A DNA stretch of 10,588 bases from Comamonas sp. lk (GCA_945898105.1 CAMDHL010000052.1:1-10588), one strand, 5' to 3'. Positions 1 through 6,892 are shown, counted from the first letter of the stretch. Notes: generated from the letters alone by a model not told the origin. Made by a program: numbers and translations.

Positions 1-575
1 GAACGCAGCAAATTGAGAATACCCAAGGTTGACACAATGGTCAGCAGCAGGCACAGAAAATAAAACTGAATTTCAGTCTCAAGCACCCAGCCAAAGATAT
101 TGGGCTTTTTGATGTGGATACCGGCATTGCCACCGGTCACTGACTCCCAACGAGCCAGCACCTCTTCCACAATAAAACCAAAAGACAGCGTCGCCATGCC
201 CAGGTAGATGCCCTTCACCCGCAAGGCCGGCAAGCCCACCACCAGACCCACCGCCGCAGACAAACCGGCAGCGCAGGCCAAAGCGATAGGAAAAGGCACT
301 CCCATATTGGTTAGCACCGCCTGCGTGTAGGCGCCTACACCCAAAAAAGCCGCATGACCCAAGGAGAACAGGCCGGTAAAGCCAGCCAGCAGCATGATGC
401 CAAGGGCAGCGATGCTGTAAATCAGCACAAACGTGAGTTGCGCCAGCCAATACTCGGTAAACAACCAGGGCGCACCCAGCAGCAGCAATACCAGCACGCT
501 GTACCAGAGCACATGGCCTTCATGCTTGGCAAGGCCAATGTCTTGGGCGTATTCGGTTTTGAAAATAAAACGCAT
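1..575 (-). CDS. livM: LivM-type branched-chain amino acid ABC transporter permease (partial, 3' end outside window)
   Basis: Inner-membrane permease of a HAAT-family (branched-chain amino acid or related substrate) ABC importer; it pairs with LivH to form the transmembrane channel. About 191 codons are visible from ATG 573-575; the gene continues past position 1. The protein opens with a roughly 20-residue polar N-terminus (MRFIFKTEYAQDIGL), then hydrophobic helices, and the typical LivM stretch GFTGLFSLGHAAFLGVGAY followed by LPALRVKGIYLGMATLSFGF, the conserved loop said to contact the ATPase. A GAAGG Shine-Dalgarno sequence lies 7 nt before the ATG, inside the livH 3' end; the livH stop is separated from this ATG by 2 nt, so the two are co-translated in one operon. 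Substrate cannot be read from the sequence: Liv-type permeases also serve urea, amides or aromatic acids. ATPase and binding-protein genes are not in view. Confidence 0.93.
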   Translation of the reverse strand, partial: MRFIFKTEYAQDIGLAKHEGHVLWYSVLVLLLLGAPWLFTEYWLAQLTFVLIYSIAALGIMLLAGFTGLFSLGHAAFLGVGAYTQAVLTNMGVPFPIALACAAGLSAAVGLVVGLPALRVKGIYLGMATLSFGFIVEEVLARWESVTGGNAGIHIKKPNIFGWVLETEIQFYFLCLLLTIVSTLGILNLLR

Positions 576-577
576 AT

Positions 578-1456
578 TCAGACCTTCTTGCGCAGTTTTT
601 CGCCGAACAAGCCATTAGGCCGCACCATCAGCATCACCAGCACCACGATATAGGCCGCGGTGTCCTTGAAGCCGTCAGGCAGGTAAAAGCCCGAAAAAGC
701 CTCAACCAAGCCAATGACCAAGCCACCCACAATCGCGCCAGGCAGACTGCCAAAGCCACCAACGACCGCCGCTGGAAACGCTTTGAGGCCAATAAAACCC
801 ATATTGGCGTGCACAAAAGTAATCGGCGCCAGCAAAAGACCGGCAATGCTGGCTACCGCTGCCGCCAGCGCCCAGGCAATGCTATTGAGACGCTTGACGG
901 GAATACCCATGTAGTAGGCGGCCAACTGGTTTTGGGAAGTGGCCTGCATAGCGATGCCCAGCTTGCTGTAACGGAAAAGTGCGAACAACAAAACGCACAA
1001 AACGCCGGTAGCCGCAATGACAACCATATGCTCTACGTTCAGAATCAGACCACCCACTTTCCAAATTTCGTCTTTGTAGGGGACCGGTAAGGCCTGGGTG
1101 TCGGTACCGATATTCGGAATCATGGTGATCAGGCCGCGCGCCACATAGCCCACACCGATGGTGAGCATGACAATCGAAAAGGCTGGCTGCCCCAAAATAG
1201 GCCGTATTACAGCCATTTCGATCAGCGCGCCCACCAGGGCCATCGCCAACACCGCCGAAAGAATGGACAGCCAATAGGGCATCCCCAACATGGTCATCGC
1301 CACCAAGCCGCCAAAAGCGCCCAGCATCATCAGCTCGCCCTGCGCGAAGCTGACTGTCTCGGTCGCCTTGTAAATAAGGACAAAACCGAGCGCGATCAGC
1401 CCATAGATGCAGCCCTGTGCCACACCGCTGATCAACAATTGAAAAAACTGCACCAT
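578..1456 (-). CDS. livH: LivH-type branched-chain amino acid ABC transporter permease
   Basis: Inner-membrane permease of the same HAAT importer, 292 residues, the usual size for LivH. It is hydrophobic throughout, with about eight membrane segments, and carries the family hallmarks: GCIYGLIALGFVLIYKAT near residues 15-32, SFAQGELMMLGAFGG, and near the C-terminus KAFPAAVVGGFGSLPGAIVGG, the cytoplasmic coupling region. It lies upstream of livM with 2 nt between stop and next start. The start is somewhat odd: a perfect AGGAGG ends only 1 nt before ATG 1456, and codon 2 is GTG, so initiation at the GTG (spacing 4 nt) is possible. A 119-bp gap separates it from the thioesterase gene on the same strand and holds an inverted repeat and a possible promoter. 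As for livM, the true substrate is not determined by sequence. Confidence 0.93.
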   Translation of the reverse strand: MVQFFQLLISGVAQGCIYGLIALGFVLIYKATETVSFAQGELMMLGAFGGLVAMTMLGMPYWLSILSAVLAMALVGALIEMAVIRPILGQPAFSIVMLTIGVGYVARGLITMIPNIGTDTQALPVPYKDEIWKVGGLILNVEHMVVIAATGVLCVLLFALFRYSKLGIAMQATSQNQLAAYYMGIPVKRLNSIAWALAAAVASIAGLLLAPITFVHANMGFIGLKAFPAAVVGGFGSLPGAIVGGLVIGLVEAFSGFYLPDGFKDTAAYIVVLVMLMVRPNGLFGEKLRKKV

Positions 1457-1480
1457 GCCTCCTAGATTGAACCACCCAGA

Positions 1481-1486
1481 GTTATA
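1481..1486 (-). promoter_or_regulatory. Possible -10 element for livHM
   Basis: On the minus strand the hexamer TATAAC (5 of 6 to TATAAT) lies 24 bp upstream of the livH ATG. I found no good -35 hexamer at 16-18 bp, so this would be an activator-dependent or weak promoter if real. The upstream inverted repeat at 1509-1566 would sit where an activator or repressor could act. This is a pattern match only. Confidence 0.2.
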
Positions 1487-1508
1487 GCCTTAATTTGAAA
1501 TTTCTTTG

Positions 1509-1566
1509 ATAGGGTTGTTACCGATTTCAATAGCTAAATTTGACACCCGGCATGTAACTTCCCTAT
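1509..1566. repeat. Imperfect inverted repeat between thioesterase gene and livH
   Basis: Arms ATAGGGTTGTTAC (1509-1521) and GTAACTTCCCTAT (1554-1566) are inverse complements at 11 of 13 positions: a 6-bp block, a 2x2 mismatch and a 5-bp block, separated by 32 bp. It occupies most of the gap and begins 10 bp past the thioesterase stop. It could be a two-site operator for livH or a long-looped hairpin in the transcript. There is no following T tract on either strand, so it is not a standard intrinsic terminator. Confidence 0.55.
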
Positions 1567-1575
1567 GACAAATGC

Positions 1576-1983
1576 TTAAACCTTCGGGATTTCCCTTGGT
1601 TTTCCAGCATCATCTATTGCCACATAGGTGACAAGGGCTTCGGTAACCTTGATGTAGCTGCCTTGATTTCGAAATCGCTCGGCAAACACTTCCACCTTGA
1701 CCGTAATCGAGGTGCGACCTATACGCACGACTTTGGAGAAAAAGGACAGTATGTCGCCCACGCGCACCGGTTGCTTAAAAATAAATTCATTGACCGCCAC
1801 GGTCGCCATGCGTCCCTGGGTATAGCGCGCGGGTAGCACAGAGCCAGCCAGATCCACCTGAGCCATGACCCAGCCGCCAAAAATATCCCCGTTGGCATTG
1901 CAGTCCCCAGGCATTGGAATCACCTTCAGTACAAGCTCCTGGTCAAGGGGCAAGGTGGTGGTCGGGGCGGCGGCGTGGGACAT
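1576..1983 (-). CDS. YciA-like acyl-CoA thioesterase (hotdog fold)
   Basis: Cytoplasmic hotdog-fold thioesterase that hydrolyses acyl-CoA to free acid and CoA; by analogy with YciA it probably has broad acyl specificity and a housekeeping role in acyl-CoA turnover. The conserved segment NANGDIFGGWVMAQVDLAG matches the YciA catalytic loop and helix, with the Asp in QVDLAG as the expected catalytic residue. FKQPVRVGDILSF and the SITVKVEVFAE strand complete the hotdog. Length is 135 residues from ATG 1983 or 137 from GTG 1989; YciA is about 132. An in-frame TAA at 1999-2001 rules out any longer start. GAG at 1993-1995 is 9 nt from the ATG but 3 nt from the GTG, so I prefer the ATG. It is divergent from the Atm1-type gene, with almost no intergenic space. 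Substrate preference is not readable. Confidence 0.92.
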   Translation of the reverse strand: MSHAAAPTTTLPLDQELVLKVIPMPGDCNANGDIFGGWVMAQVDLAGSVLPARYTQGRMATVAVNEFIFKQPVRVGDILSFFSKVVRIGRTSITVKVEVFAERFRNQGSYIKVTEALVTYVAIDDAGKPREIPKV

Positions 1984-2020
1984 GGGCACAATCTCGGGTT
2001 AACGCTTCGAATTGTCACCC

Positions 2021-3865
2021 ATGCGCTCTTTCGGCCCCGCCTCCAGCTCCCACGCCTCGCCTGTAACCCCCGTTGGCGGCACAGCGCAAACCGGTGACTG
2101 GGGCACTTTGCAGCGCCTGTTCCCCTATTTGTGGGCCTACAAGTGGCGCGTTTCCTTTGCCCTGAGCCTGATGGTGGGCGCCAAAGTAGCCAATGTGGGT
2201 GTGCCCCTGCTGCTCAAAACCCTGGTCGACACCATGACGCCGCAGCCCGGCCAACTTGCTGCGGTGCTGGTGGTGCCGGTGGCGCTTTTGATCGCCTATG
2301 CCGCCTTGCGTTTGTCCACCACTTTGTTTACCGAGTTGCGCGATCTGGTCTTTGCCAAAGCCACCGAGGGTGCGGCGCGCAGTATCTCGCTGGCGGTATT
2401 TCGGCACTTGCACTCCATGAGCCTGCGCTTTCACCTAGAGCGTCAAACCGGCGGCATGACGCGCGACATCGAGCGTGGCACGCGCGCAGTGCATTCGCTG
2501 GTCTCTTATTCGCTTTACAGCATTGTTCCCACGCTCATCGAAGTGGGCTTGGTGCTGACGCTATTGGCGGTTAAGTTTGACCTGTGGTTTGCCGGTATCA
2601 CCATCATCGCATTGGTACTCTACATCCTCTTTACCATCAGCATGACCGAGTGGCGCACGCAATTTCGCAAGCGCATGAACGAGTTGGACTCCAAAGCCCA
2701 CAGCCGCGCTATCGACTCGCTGCTCAACTTTGAAACCGTCAAATATTTCAACAACGAAGAGTTTGAGGCCCGGCGCTATGACGAGAACTTAGAGCGCTAC
2801 CGCCGCGCCGCCTTACAGAGCCAGCGTACCCTGAGCATGCTCAATGCCGGGCAGCAACTCATCATCGCCAGCGGCCTGGTAGCCATGCTCTGGCGCGCCA
2901 CGCAGGGCGTGGTCGATGGCCGGATGACGCTAGGCGATCTGGTCATGGTCAATGCCTTCATGATCCAGATTTACATACCGCTCAATTTTTTGGGTGCGAT
3001 TTACCGCGAGTTGAAACAAAACCTGGCTGACCTGGAAAAAATGTTCACCCTGCTCGAGCGCGATCAGGAAATTGCTGATGCGCCCGATGCCCATGATTTG
3101 CACCTGCACGAACGCGATGCTGCCGGGCAGGTCCAAGCCAGTGTGCGCTTTGAACAGGTGTACTTTGCATACGACGCAGCCCGACCGATATTGCATGACA
3201 TCAGCTTTGAAATCCCAGCAGGTAAAACTGTGGCGGTGGTCGGACCCTCGGGCTCGGGGAAAAGCACTTTGGCGCGCTTGCTCTATCGTTTTTACGATGT
3301 GCAGCAGGGCGGCATTCGTATTGCCGGCCAGGACATCAAAACCCTCACCCAATCGAGCCTACGCGCTTCTATCGGCATCGTCCCGCAGGACACCGTGCTT
3401 TTTAACGACACCGTGGAATACAACATAGCCTATGGCCGCCCGGGCAGCTCGCTGGCGCAAGTCCAGGAGGCCGCGCGCGCAGCGCATATTGACGACTTTA
3501 TTGCAAGCACCCCGGCCGGCTATGCCACGATGGTGGGCGAGCGCGGACTCAAACTCTCGGGCGGTGAAAAACAGCGCGTAGCGATTGCGCGCACCCTCCT
3601 CAAAAACCCACCCATATTTGTTTTTGATGAAGCCACCAGTGCGCTGGACTCGGCCAATGAGCGGGCCATCCAGGCCGAGCTGCAGCGCATTGCACAAAGC
3701 AAGACCACGCTAGTGATTGCGCACCGCTTGTCCACCGTAGTCGATGCGCATGAAATTTTGGTGATGGACAGCGGCCGCATTGTGGAGCGTGGCACCCACC
3801 TAGGCCTGCTGCAAGCACAGGGCCGCTATGCCCAAATGTGGGCGCTACAACAAAGTAGCAGCTAG
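2021..3865 (+). CDS. Atm1/ABCB7-type ABC exporter, fused membrane and ATPase domains
   Basis: Half-transporter expected to form an inner-membrane homodimer. Bacterial Atm1 proteins export glutathione conjugates such as metal-GSH or GSSG, giving heavy-metal and redox tolerance. Numbering here is from the TTG at 2012: a variable polar N-terminus (1-30), an exporter domain with about six helices (roughly 46-71, 83-104, 168-188, 190-211, 280-297, 311-329), and an ATPase domain. Visible are Walker A GPSGSGKST (411-419), Q-loop Q459, signature LSGGEKQ (515-521), Walker B with D539 and catalytic E540, and switch H571. Atm1 hallmarks are NFETVKYFNNEEFEARRYDE, PLNFLGAIYRELKQNLADLEKMF and QDTVLFNDTVEYNIAYGRP. 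An in-frame TAA at 2000-2002 limits the start to TTG 2012 or ATG 2021; I chose ATG, though neither has a clear Shine-Dalgarno. It is 28 bp upstream of the lysR gene, probably in one operon. Assignment to Atm1 is firm; the physiological substrate is inferred. Confidence 0.93.
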   Translation: MRSFGPASSSHASPVTPVGGTAQTGDWGTLQRLFPYLWAYKWRVSFALSLMVGAKVANVGVPLLLKTLVDTMTPQPGQLAAVLVVPVALLIAYAALRLSTTLFTELRDLVFAKATEGAARSISLAVFRHLHSMSLRFHLERQTGGMTRDIERGTRAVHSLVSYSLYSIVPTLIEVGLVLTLLAVKFDLWFAGITIIALVLYILFTISMTEWRTQFRKRMNELDSKAHSRAIDSLLNFETVKYFNNEEFEARRYDENLERYRRAALQSQRTLSMLNAGQQLIIASGLVAMLWRATQGVVDGRMTLGDLVMVNAFMIQIYIPLNFLGAIYRELKQNLADLEKMFTLLERDQEIADAPDAHDLHLHERDAAGQVQASVRFEQVYFAYDAARPILHDISFEIPAGKTVAVVGPSGSGKSTLARLLYRFYDVQQGGIRIAGQDIKTLTQSSLRASIGIVPQDTVLFNDTVEYNIAYGRPGSSLAQVQEAARAAHIDDFIASTPAGYATMVGERGLKLSGGEKQRVAIARTLLKNPPIFVFDEATSALDSANERAIQAELQRIAQSKTTLVIAHRLSTVVDAHEILVMDSGRIVERGTHLGLLQAQGRYAQMWALQQSSS

Positions 3866-3893
3866 CTACGGCACAACAAGGCGGCGCCAAATA

Positions 3894-4880
3894 ATGGACA
3901 CCAAATGGCTGGAAGACTTTATTTCGCTGGCTGAGACGCGCAGTTTCAGCCGTTCGGCGCAACTGCGCCATGTAACCCAGCCGGCGTTTTCGCGCCGCAT
4001 CCAATCGCTAGAAGCCTGGGCTGGGGTCGATCTGGTGGACCGCAGTTCCTACCCCACGCGACTCACTCGGGCCGGCGCCACCTTGCATGCGCAAGCGCTG
4101 GAACTGCTGCACACCTTGCAAGCCAGCCGCGCCATGTTGCGCAGCCACAGCGGTGCCGGCCAGGATGTGATTGAGTTCGCCGTACCGCACACACTGGCTT
4201 TTACTTTTTTCCCGGCCTGGATGTCCTCTTTGCGCACCAGCTTTGGCCCGATCAAAAGCCGCCTGATTGCCCTGAATGTGCATGACGCCGTGATGCGACT
4301 GGTCGAGGGCAGTTGCGACCTGCTGATCGCCTACCACCACCCATCCCAGCCCTCGGAGCTGGACCCAGTGCGCTACGACATGGTCAGCCTGGGCCAGGAA
4401 GCAATAGCGCCTTATTGCAAACCCGATAGCAAAGGCGCGCCCCTTTTCAGGCTGCCCGGCACGCCCAGCCAGTCGCTCCCCTATTTGGCTTATGCCGAAG
4501 GCGCATATTTGGGCCAGGTCGTAGAAAGCCTGGTGCGCAATTCAGGCACGCCTATTCACCTGGACCGGGTCTATGAAACCGATATGGCCGAAGGGCTTAA
4601 AGCCATGGCGCTAGAGGGCCACGGAATGGCATTTCTGCCGCACAGCGCGGTGCAAAAAGAGCTGCAGGAACGTCGCTTGGTCAGCGCGCTTTCTTCCGAC
4701 CTCGCCCATGTCCAAACAACTATGGAGCTGCGTGCCTACCGCCAGCGGCCCCTGGCGGGCGCAGCGCCCGTTGGCGGCAAACGGGCCGGGGCGCACAAAG
4801 GTCAAGAGAGTACGCAAAGCCATGCAACGGCCTTGTGGGATTACCTTGTGCGAAGCACCCAAAGCGATTTGGGACAATGA
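3894..4880 (+). CDS. LysR-family transcriptional regulator, HypT/YjiE-like
   Basis: DNA-binding regulator of 328 residues. The N-terminal winged helix-turn-helix (about 3-61) includes MDTKWLEDFISLAETRSFSR and the recognition helix TQPAFSRRIQSLE (28-40); the rest is the two-lobed effector domain. The opening TKWLxDFxxL...QPAFSRRIxxLE resembles E. coli HypT (YjiE), a hypochlorite-responsive LysR activated by methionine oxidation, and other segments (TDMAEGLKAMALEGHGMAFLP) also fit. This resemblance is from memory, and function may differ. ATG 3894 is chosen because the domain begins there; an in-frame ATG at 3828 lies inside the upstream exporter gene and would add 22 residues of no family character. 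No strong Shine-Dalgarno is visible, so coupling to the upstream gene is plausible. Residues about 285-305 form a Gly/Ala/Lys-rich insert encoded by a GC-rich palindrome. The stop is 6 bp before pyrC. Confidence 0.88.
   Translation: MDTKWLEDFISLAETRSFSRSAQLRHVTQPAFSRRIQSLEAWAGVDLVDRSSYPTRLTRAGATLHAQALELLHTLQASRAMLRSHSGAGQDVIEFAVPHTLAFTFFPAWMSSLRTSFGPIKSRLIALNVHDAVMRLVEGSCDLLIAYHHPSQPSELDPVRYDMVSLGQEAIAPYCKPDSKGAPLFRLPGTPSQSLPYLAYAEGAYLGQVVESLVRNSGTPIHLDRVYETDMAEGLKAMALEGHGMAFLPHSAVQKELQERRLVSALSSDLAHVQTTMELRAYRQRPLAGAAPVGGKRAGAHKGQESTQSHATALWDYLVRSTQSDLGQ
4748..4792. repeat. Nested GC-rich palindrome inside lysR 3' end
   Basis: Outer arms GCCCC (4748-4752) and GGGGC (4788-4792) enclose two mutually exclusive hairpins: CGGGCG/CGCCCG (4756-4761 with 4765-4770, 3-nt loop) and GCCCGTT/AACGGGC (4766-4772 with 4780-4786, 7-nt loop). 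The block encodes a non-conserved Gly/Ala-rich tail, and 13 bases of it (4767-4779) recur at 2069-2081 in the variable N-terminus of the exporter gene. It could be a REP-like element that landed in a tolerant coding tail, or a chance product of GC-rich codons. Confidence 0.4.
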
Positions 4881-4886
4881 GCCGCT

Positions 4887-5951
4887 ATGTCCACCCCACA
4901 CAACCCCCCGCAGACCCTCACGATCATTCGCCCCGATGACTGGCACTTGCATGTGCGCGACGGTGCCGCCCTGCACACCGTGGTGCCCCACACCGCCGCC
5001 CAGTTTGCCCGTGCGTTGATCATGCCCAACCTCAAGCCGCCGGTAACCAGCACTGCGCAAGCACTGTCCTATCGCGAGCGCATACGTGCTGCGGCCGTGG
5101 CGGCGGGCTACAGCGCGTTCGAACCCTTGATGACCCTGTACCTGACCGACCATCTGCGGCCCGACGAAATCCTGCGCGCCAAAGAAGCTGGCCTGGTCGG
5201 GGTGAAGTTGTACCCGGCCGGCGCCACCACCAACAGCGATGCCGGCGTGACCGATATGCGCAAAACATACGCCACGCTGGAGGTCATGCAACGCGTGGGC
5301 ATGCCGCTGCTGGTGCATGGCGAAGTGACCTCGCCGGACATTGACCTATTTGACCGCGAGGCGGTGTTCATCGATACCCAATTAATTCCGCTGCGACGTG
5401 ATTTTCCGGCGCTCAAAGTCGTGTTTGAACACATCACCACACGCGAAGCAGCGCAGTATGTGCAATCGGCCCAAGGTGCAATCGCGGCCAGCATCACCGC
5501 CCACCATTTGCTTTACAACCGCAATGCAATTTTTACCGGTGGCATGCGCCCTCACTACTACTGCCTGCCGGTGCTAAAACGCGAAATTCATCGGCAAGCC
5601 TTGGTAGATGCAGCTACGGGCGGTTCGCCAAGGTTTTTTCTGGGTACCGACAGCGCGCCGCATGCCACCCATCTGAAAGAACATGCCAGTGGCTGCGCTG
5701 GCTGCTATACCGCGCACGCGGCCATGGAGCTTTATGCCAGTGCCTTTGAGGCCGCGAACGCGTTGGACAAGCTCGAAGCCTTTGCCAGTTTTCATGGCCC
5801 GGATTTTTACGCGCTGCCGCGTAACACGGACCAGATTACGCTGCGCCGCGAAAGCTGGACGCCACCAGAAAGCTATGCTTTTTCCGAGACCAGCTTGAAA
5901 CCGCTGGCCGGTGGCGAAGTGCTGCACTGGCGCATGGCATTGCCACTTTGA
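4887..5951 (+). CDS. pyrC: Dihydroorotase (class II, PyrC)
   Basis: Third step of de novo pyrimidine synthesis: reversible cyclisation of N-carbamoyl-L-aspartate to L-dihydroorotate, cytoplasmic, binuclear zinc amidohydrolase. At 354 residues it is close to the 348 of E. coli PyrC. All expected metal ligands are present: H20 and H22 in the WHLHVRDG motif with substrate-binding R24, carbamylatable K107 in [14 protein letters not shown]144 in LVHGEV, H182 in EHITT, and catalytic/ligand D255 with H259 in GTDSAPH. These sit at a constant offset of about 3-4 from the E. coli residues (17, 19, 103, 140, 178, 251), so the enzyme looks intact. ATG 4887 follows the lysR stop by 6 bp; the Shine-Dalgarno is poor (GAG at 5 nt), consistent with translational coupling. 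It is unlikely to be co-regulated with the rest of the pyrimidine pathway, since no other pyr gene is present. Confidence 0.97.
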   Translation: MSTPHNPPQTLTIIRPDDWHLHVRDGAALHTVVPHTAAQFARALIMPNLKPPVTSTAQALSYRERIRAAAVAAGYSAFEPLMTLYLTDHLRPDEILRAKEAGLVGVKLYPAGATTNSDAGVTDMRKTYATLEVMQRVGMPLLVHGEVTSPDIDLFDREAVFIDTQLIPLRRDFPALKVVFEHITTREAAQYVQSAQGAIAASITAHHLLYNRNAIFTGGMRPHYYCLPVLKREIHRQALVDAATGGSPRFFLGTDSAPHATHLKEHASGCAGCYTAHAAMELYASAFEAANALDKLEAFASFHGPDFYALPRNTDQITLRRESWTPPESYAFSETSLKPLAGGEVLHWRMALPL

Positions 5952-5985
5952 TGAACCGATTGAATTCGTTGACTGTCTTACTGCC

Positions 5986-6747
5986 ATGGCGCATGGCTTA
6001 GAAGCGATCGACTGGAATGCGCCCTGGCTACAGGCCTGGCGCGCACGTGGCCAGCCGCTGGCCGACGCGGTAGCAAAGGGGCAAAGCTGCGCAAATGCGC
6101 TTAACGCTGTGGCAGGCAGCCTACCGGCCTGCCCCGTAAGCTTTGTGCCGCAGTCCACATTGCCCGAAGGCCAAGCCTATGAAGCTTTTATTTTTGAAAC
6201 CAAACAGGTGCCCACACGCGATGGATTGCATGATTTTTTCAATGGCCTGTGCTGGCTGCACTTCCCGCACACCAAGCAACGCCTGAACCAATTACAGGCG
6301 TCGCAAATTGCCCGCAGCGGTATCGCACCGGTGCGCGGCCCGGCGCGCGATGCGCTCACGGTGTTTGACGAGAACGCCGCCCTCTTGCACGCGCCCGACG
6401 CTCTTTGGGACGCATTGCTGCACAAAGACTGGCAAGCCCTATTCGGCCCGCTACGGCCCATGTGGCAAGAGGCGCGCTTGCAGCTATTCGGACATGCCTT
6501 GTTAGAAAAACTGGTCTACCCGCGCACTGCAATTACTGCGCATGTTTACCGCGTGCAAACCGCTGCTGGTGCGCAGGGCGACTGGGACCCATGGCTGGGC
6601 GCACATTTGCAAGCCGATGCGTTAGCTGGTAAGCCCTTTGCCCATTTACCGGTATTGGGCGTGCCCGGCTGGTGGTCGCCAAATGAAACGCCCGGCTTTT
6701 ACGACGATGTTTCAGTGTTCCGTCCGCCGCGCGAGACCTCCAGTTAA
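5986..6747 (+). CDS. DUF3025 family protein, function unknown
   Basis: Cytoplasmic protein of 253 residues with no signal peptide or membrane segment. It is recognised by the DUF3025 core: IDWNAPWLQAW at the N-terminus, then FIFETKQVPTRDGLHDFFNG (about 68-87) and WLHFPHTKQRLNQLQASQIA, and a later LFGHALLEKLVYPR block. These segments are rich in conserved charged and aromatic residues (E71, K73, R78, D79, H82, D83, N86), suggesting an active or binding site, but no biochemical function is established that I know of. ATG 5986 leaves a 34-bp gap after pyrC. A GTG at 5911, overlapping pyrC by 41 bp, is the only longer in-frame option and adds 25 residues that do not look family-like. No clear Shine-Dalgarno supports either. 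Its position directly after pyrC suggests cotranscription rather than a shown pathway link. Confidence 0.85.
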   Translation: MAHGLEAIDWNAPWLQAWRARGQPLADAVAKGQSCANALNAVAGSLPACPVSFVPQSTLPEGQAYEAFIFETKQVPTRDGLHDFFNGLCWLHFPHTKQRLNQLQASQIARSGIAPVRGPARDALTVFDENAALLHAPDALWDALLHKDWQALFGPLRPMWQEARLQLFGHALLEKLVYPRTAITAHVYRVQTAAGAQGDWDPWLGAHLQADALAGKPFAHLPVLGVPGWWSPNETPGFYDDVSVFRPPRETSS

Positions 6748-6778
6748 AGCAGCCAAAGCCCGCAATTTGCATGGGCAC

Positions 6779-6817
6779 TTGATGCGCAATACTTGAATTT
6801 TCATACTCTAGCCCTAC
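6779..6817 (+). promoter_or_regulatory. Candidate overlapping sigma70 and sigma32-type promoters for htpX
   Basis: TTGATG (6779-6784), 17 bp, then CATACT (6802-6807) matches a sigma70 promoter at 4 of 6 in each hexamer with ideal spacing. Interlaced with it, CTTGAA (6792-6797), 14 bp, then CCCTAC (6812-6817) resembles the heat-shock CTTGAA-N13-15-CCCCAT pattern, weaker at the -10. The site is about 75-115 bp upstream of htpX, which is heat-shock controlled in E. coli. Both are pattern matches without experimental support. Confidence 0.35.
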
Positions 6818-6831
6818 CATGGAGGCCTGTG

Positions 6832-6891
6832 TTGCAGCGCGAAGAGCCCAAACCGGTGTTTGTGCGGCGCGCACACTTTCTCTGGAGTTGA
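6832..6891 (+). CDS. Possible leader mini-ORF upstream of htpX (19 codons)
   Basis: A perfect GGAGG (6821-6825) sits 6 nt before TTG 6832 (3 nt before GTG 6829) and opens a frame of 19 (or 20) codons ending with TGA 6889-6891, a single base before the htpX ATG. The peptide would read [18 protein letters not shown] after the start. The stop overlaps the spacer between the htpX Shine-Dalgarno and its start, the arrangement expected for translational coupling or a regulatory leader peptide. A second frame, ATG 6819 to TGA 6894-6896 (25 codons), overlaps the htpX start as ATGA but has no Shine-Dalgarno. Neither resembles a protein I know; either could be chance. Confidence 0.25.
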   Translation: MQREEPKPVFVRRAHFLWS

Positions 6892-6892
6892 T

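Noticed and set aside
882..1475. 197-codon open frame on the minus strand in another phase over livH
   Set aside because: It overlaps the first half of livH in a different frame; the translation is Cys/His/Arg-rich and lacks hydrophobic organisation, unlike the permease frame.
2069..2081. 13-mer shared with 4767-4779 as proof of a repeat family
   Set aside because: A single shared 13-mer in about 10 kb of GC-rich sequence is close to what chance allows, so it is noted only as a lead, not as a feature.
3828..3893. Upstream ATG extending the LysR protein by 22 residues
   Set aside because: It lies inside the exporter coding sequence, and the added residues precede the start of the conserved helix-turn-helix. 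ATG 3894 fits the family.
4611..5318. 235-codon open frame on the minus strand
   Set aside because: It is antisense to lysR and pyrC, whose plus-strand products carry full family motifs. The reverse translation is His/Gly/Arg-rich with no recognisable domain, as expected from GC-rich codon shadowing.
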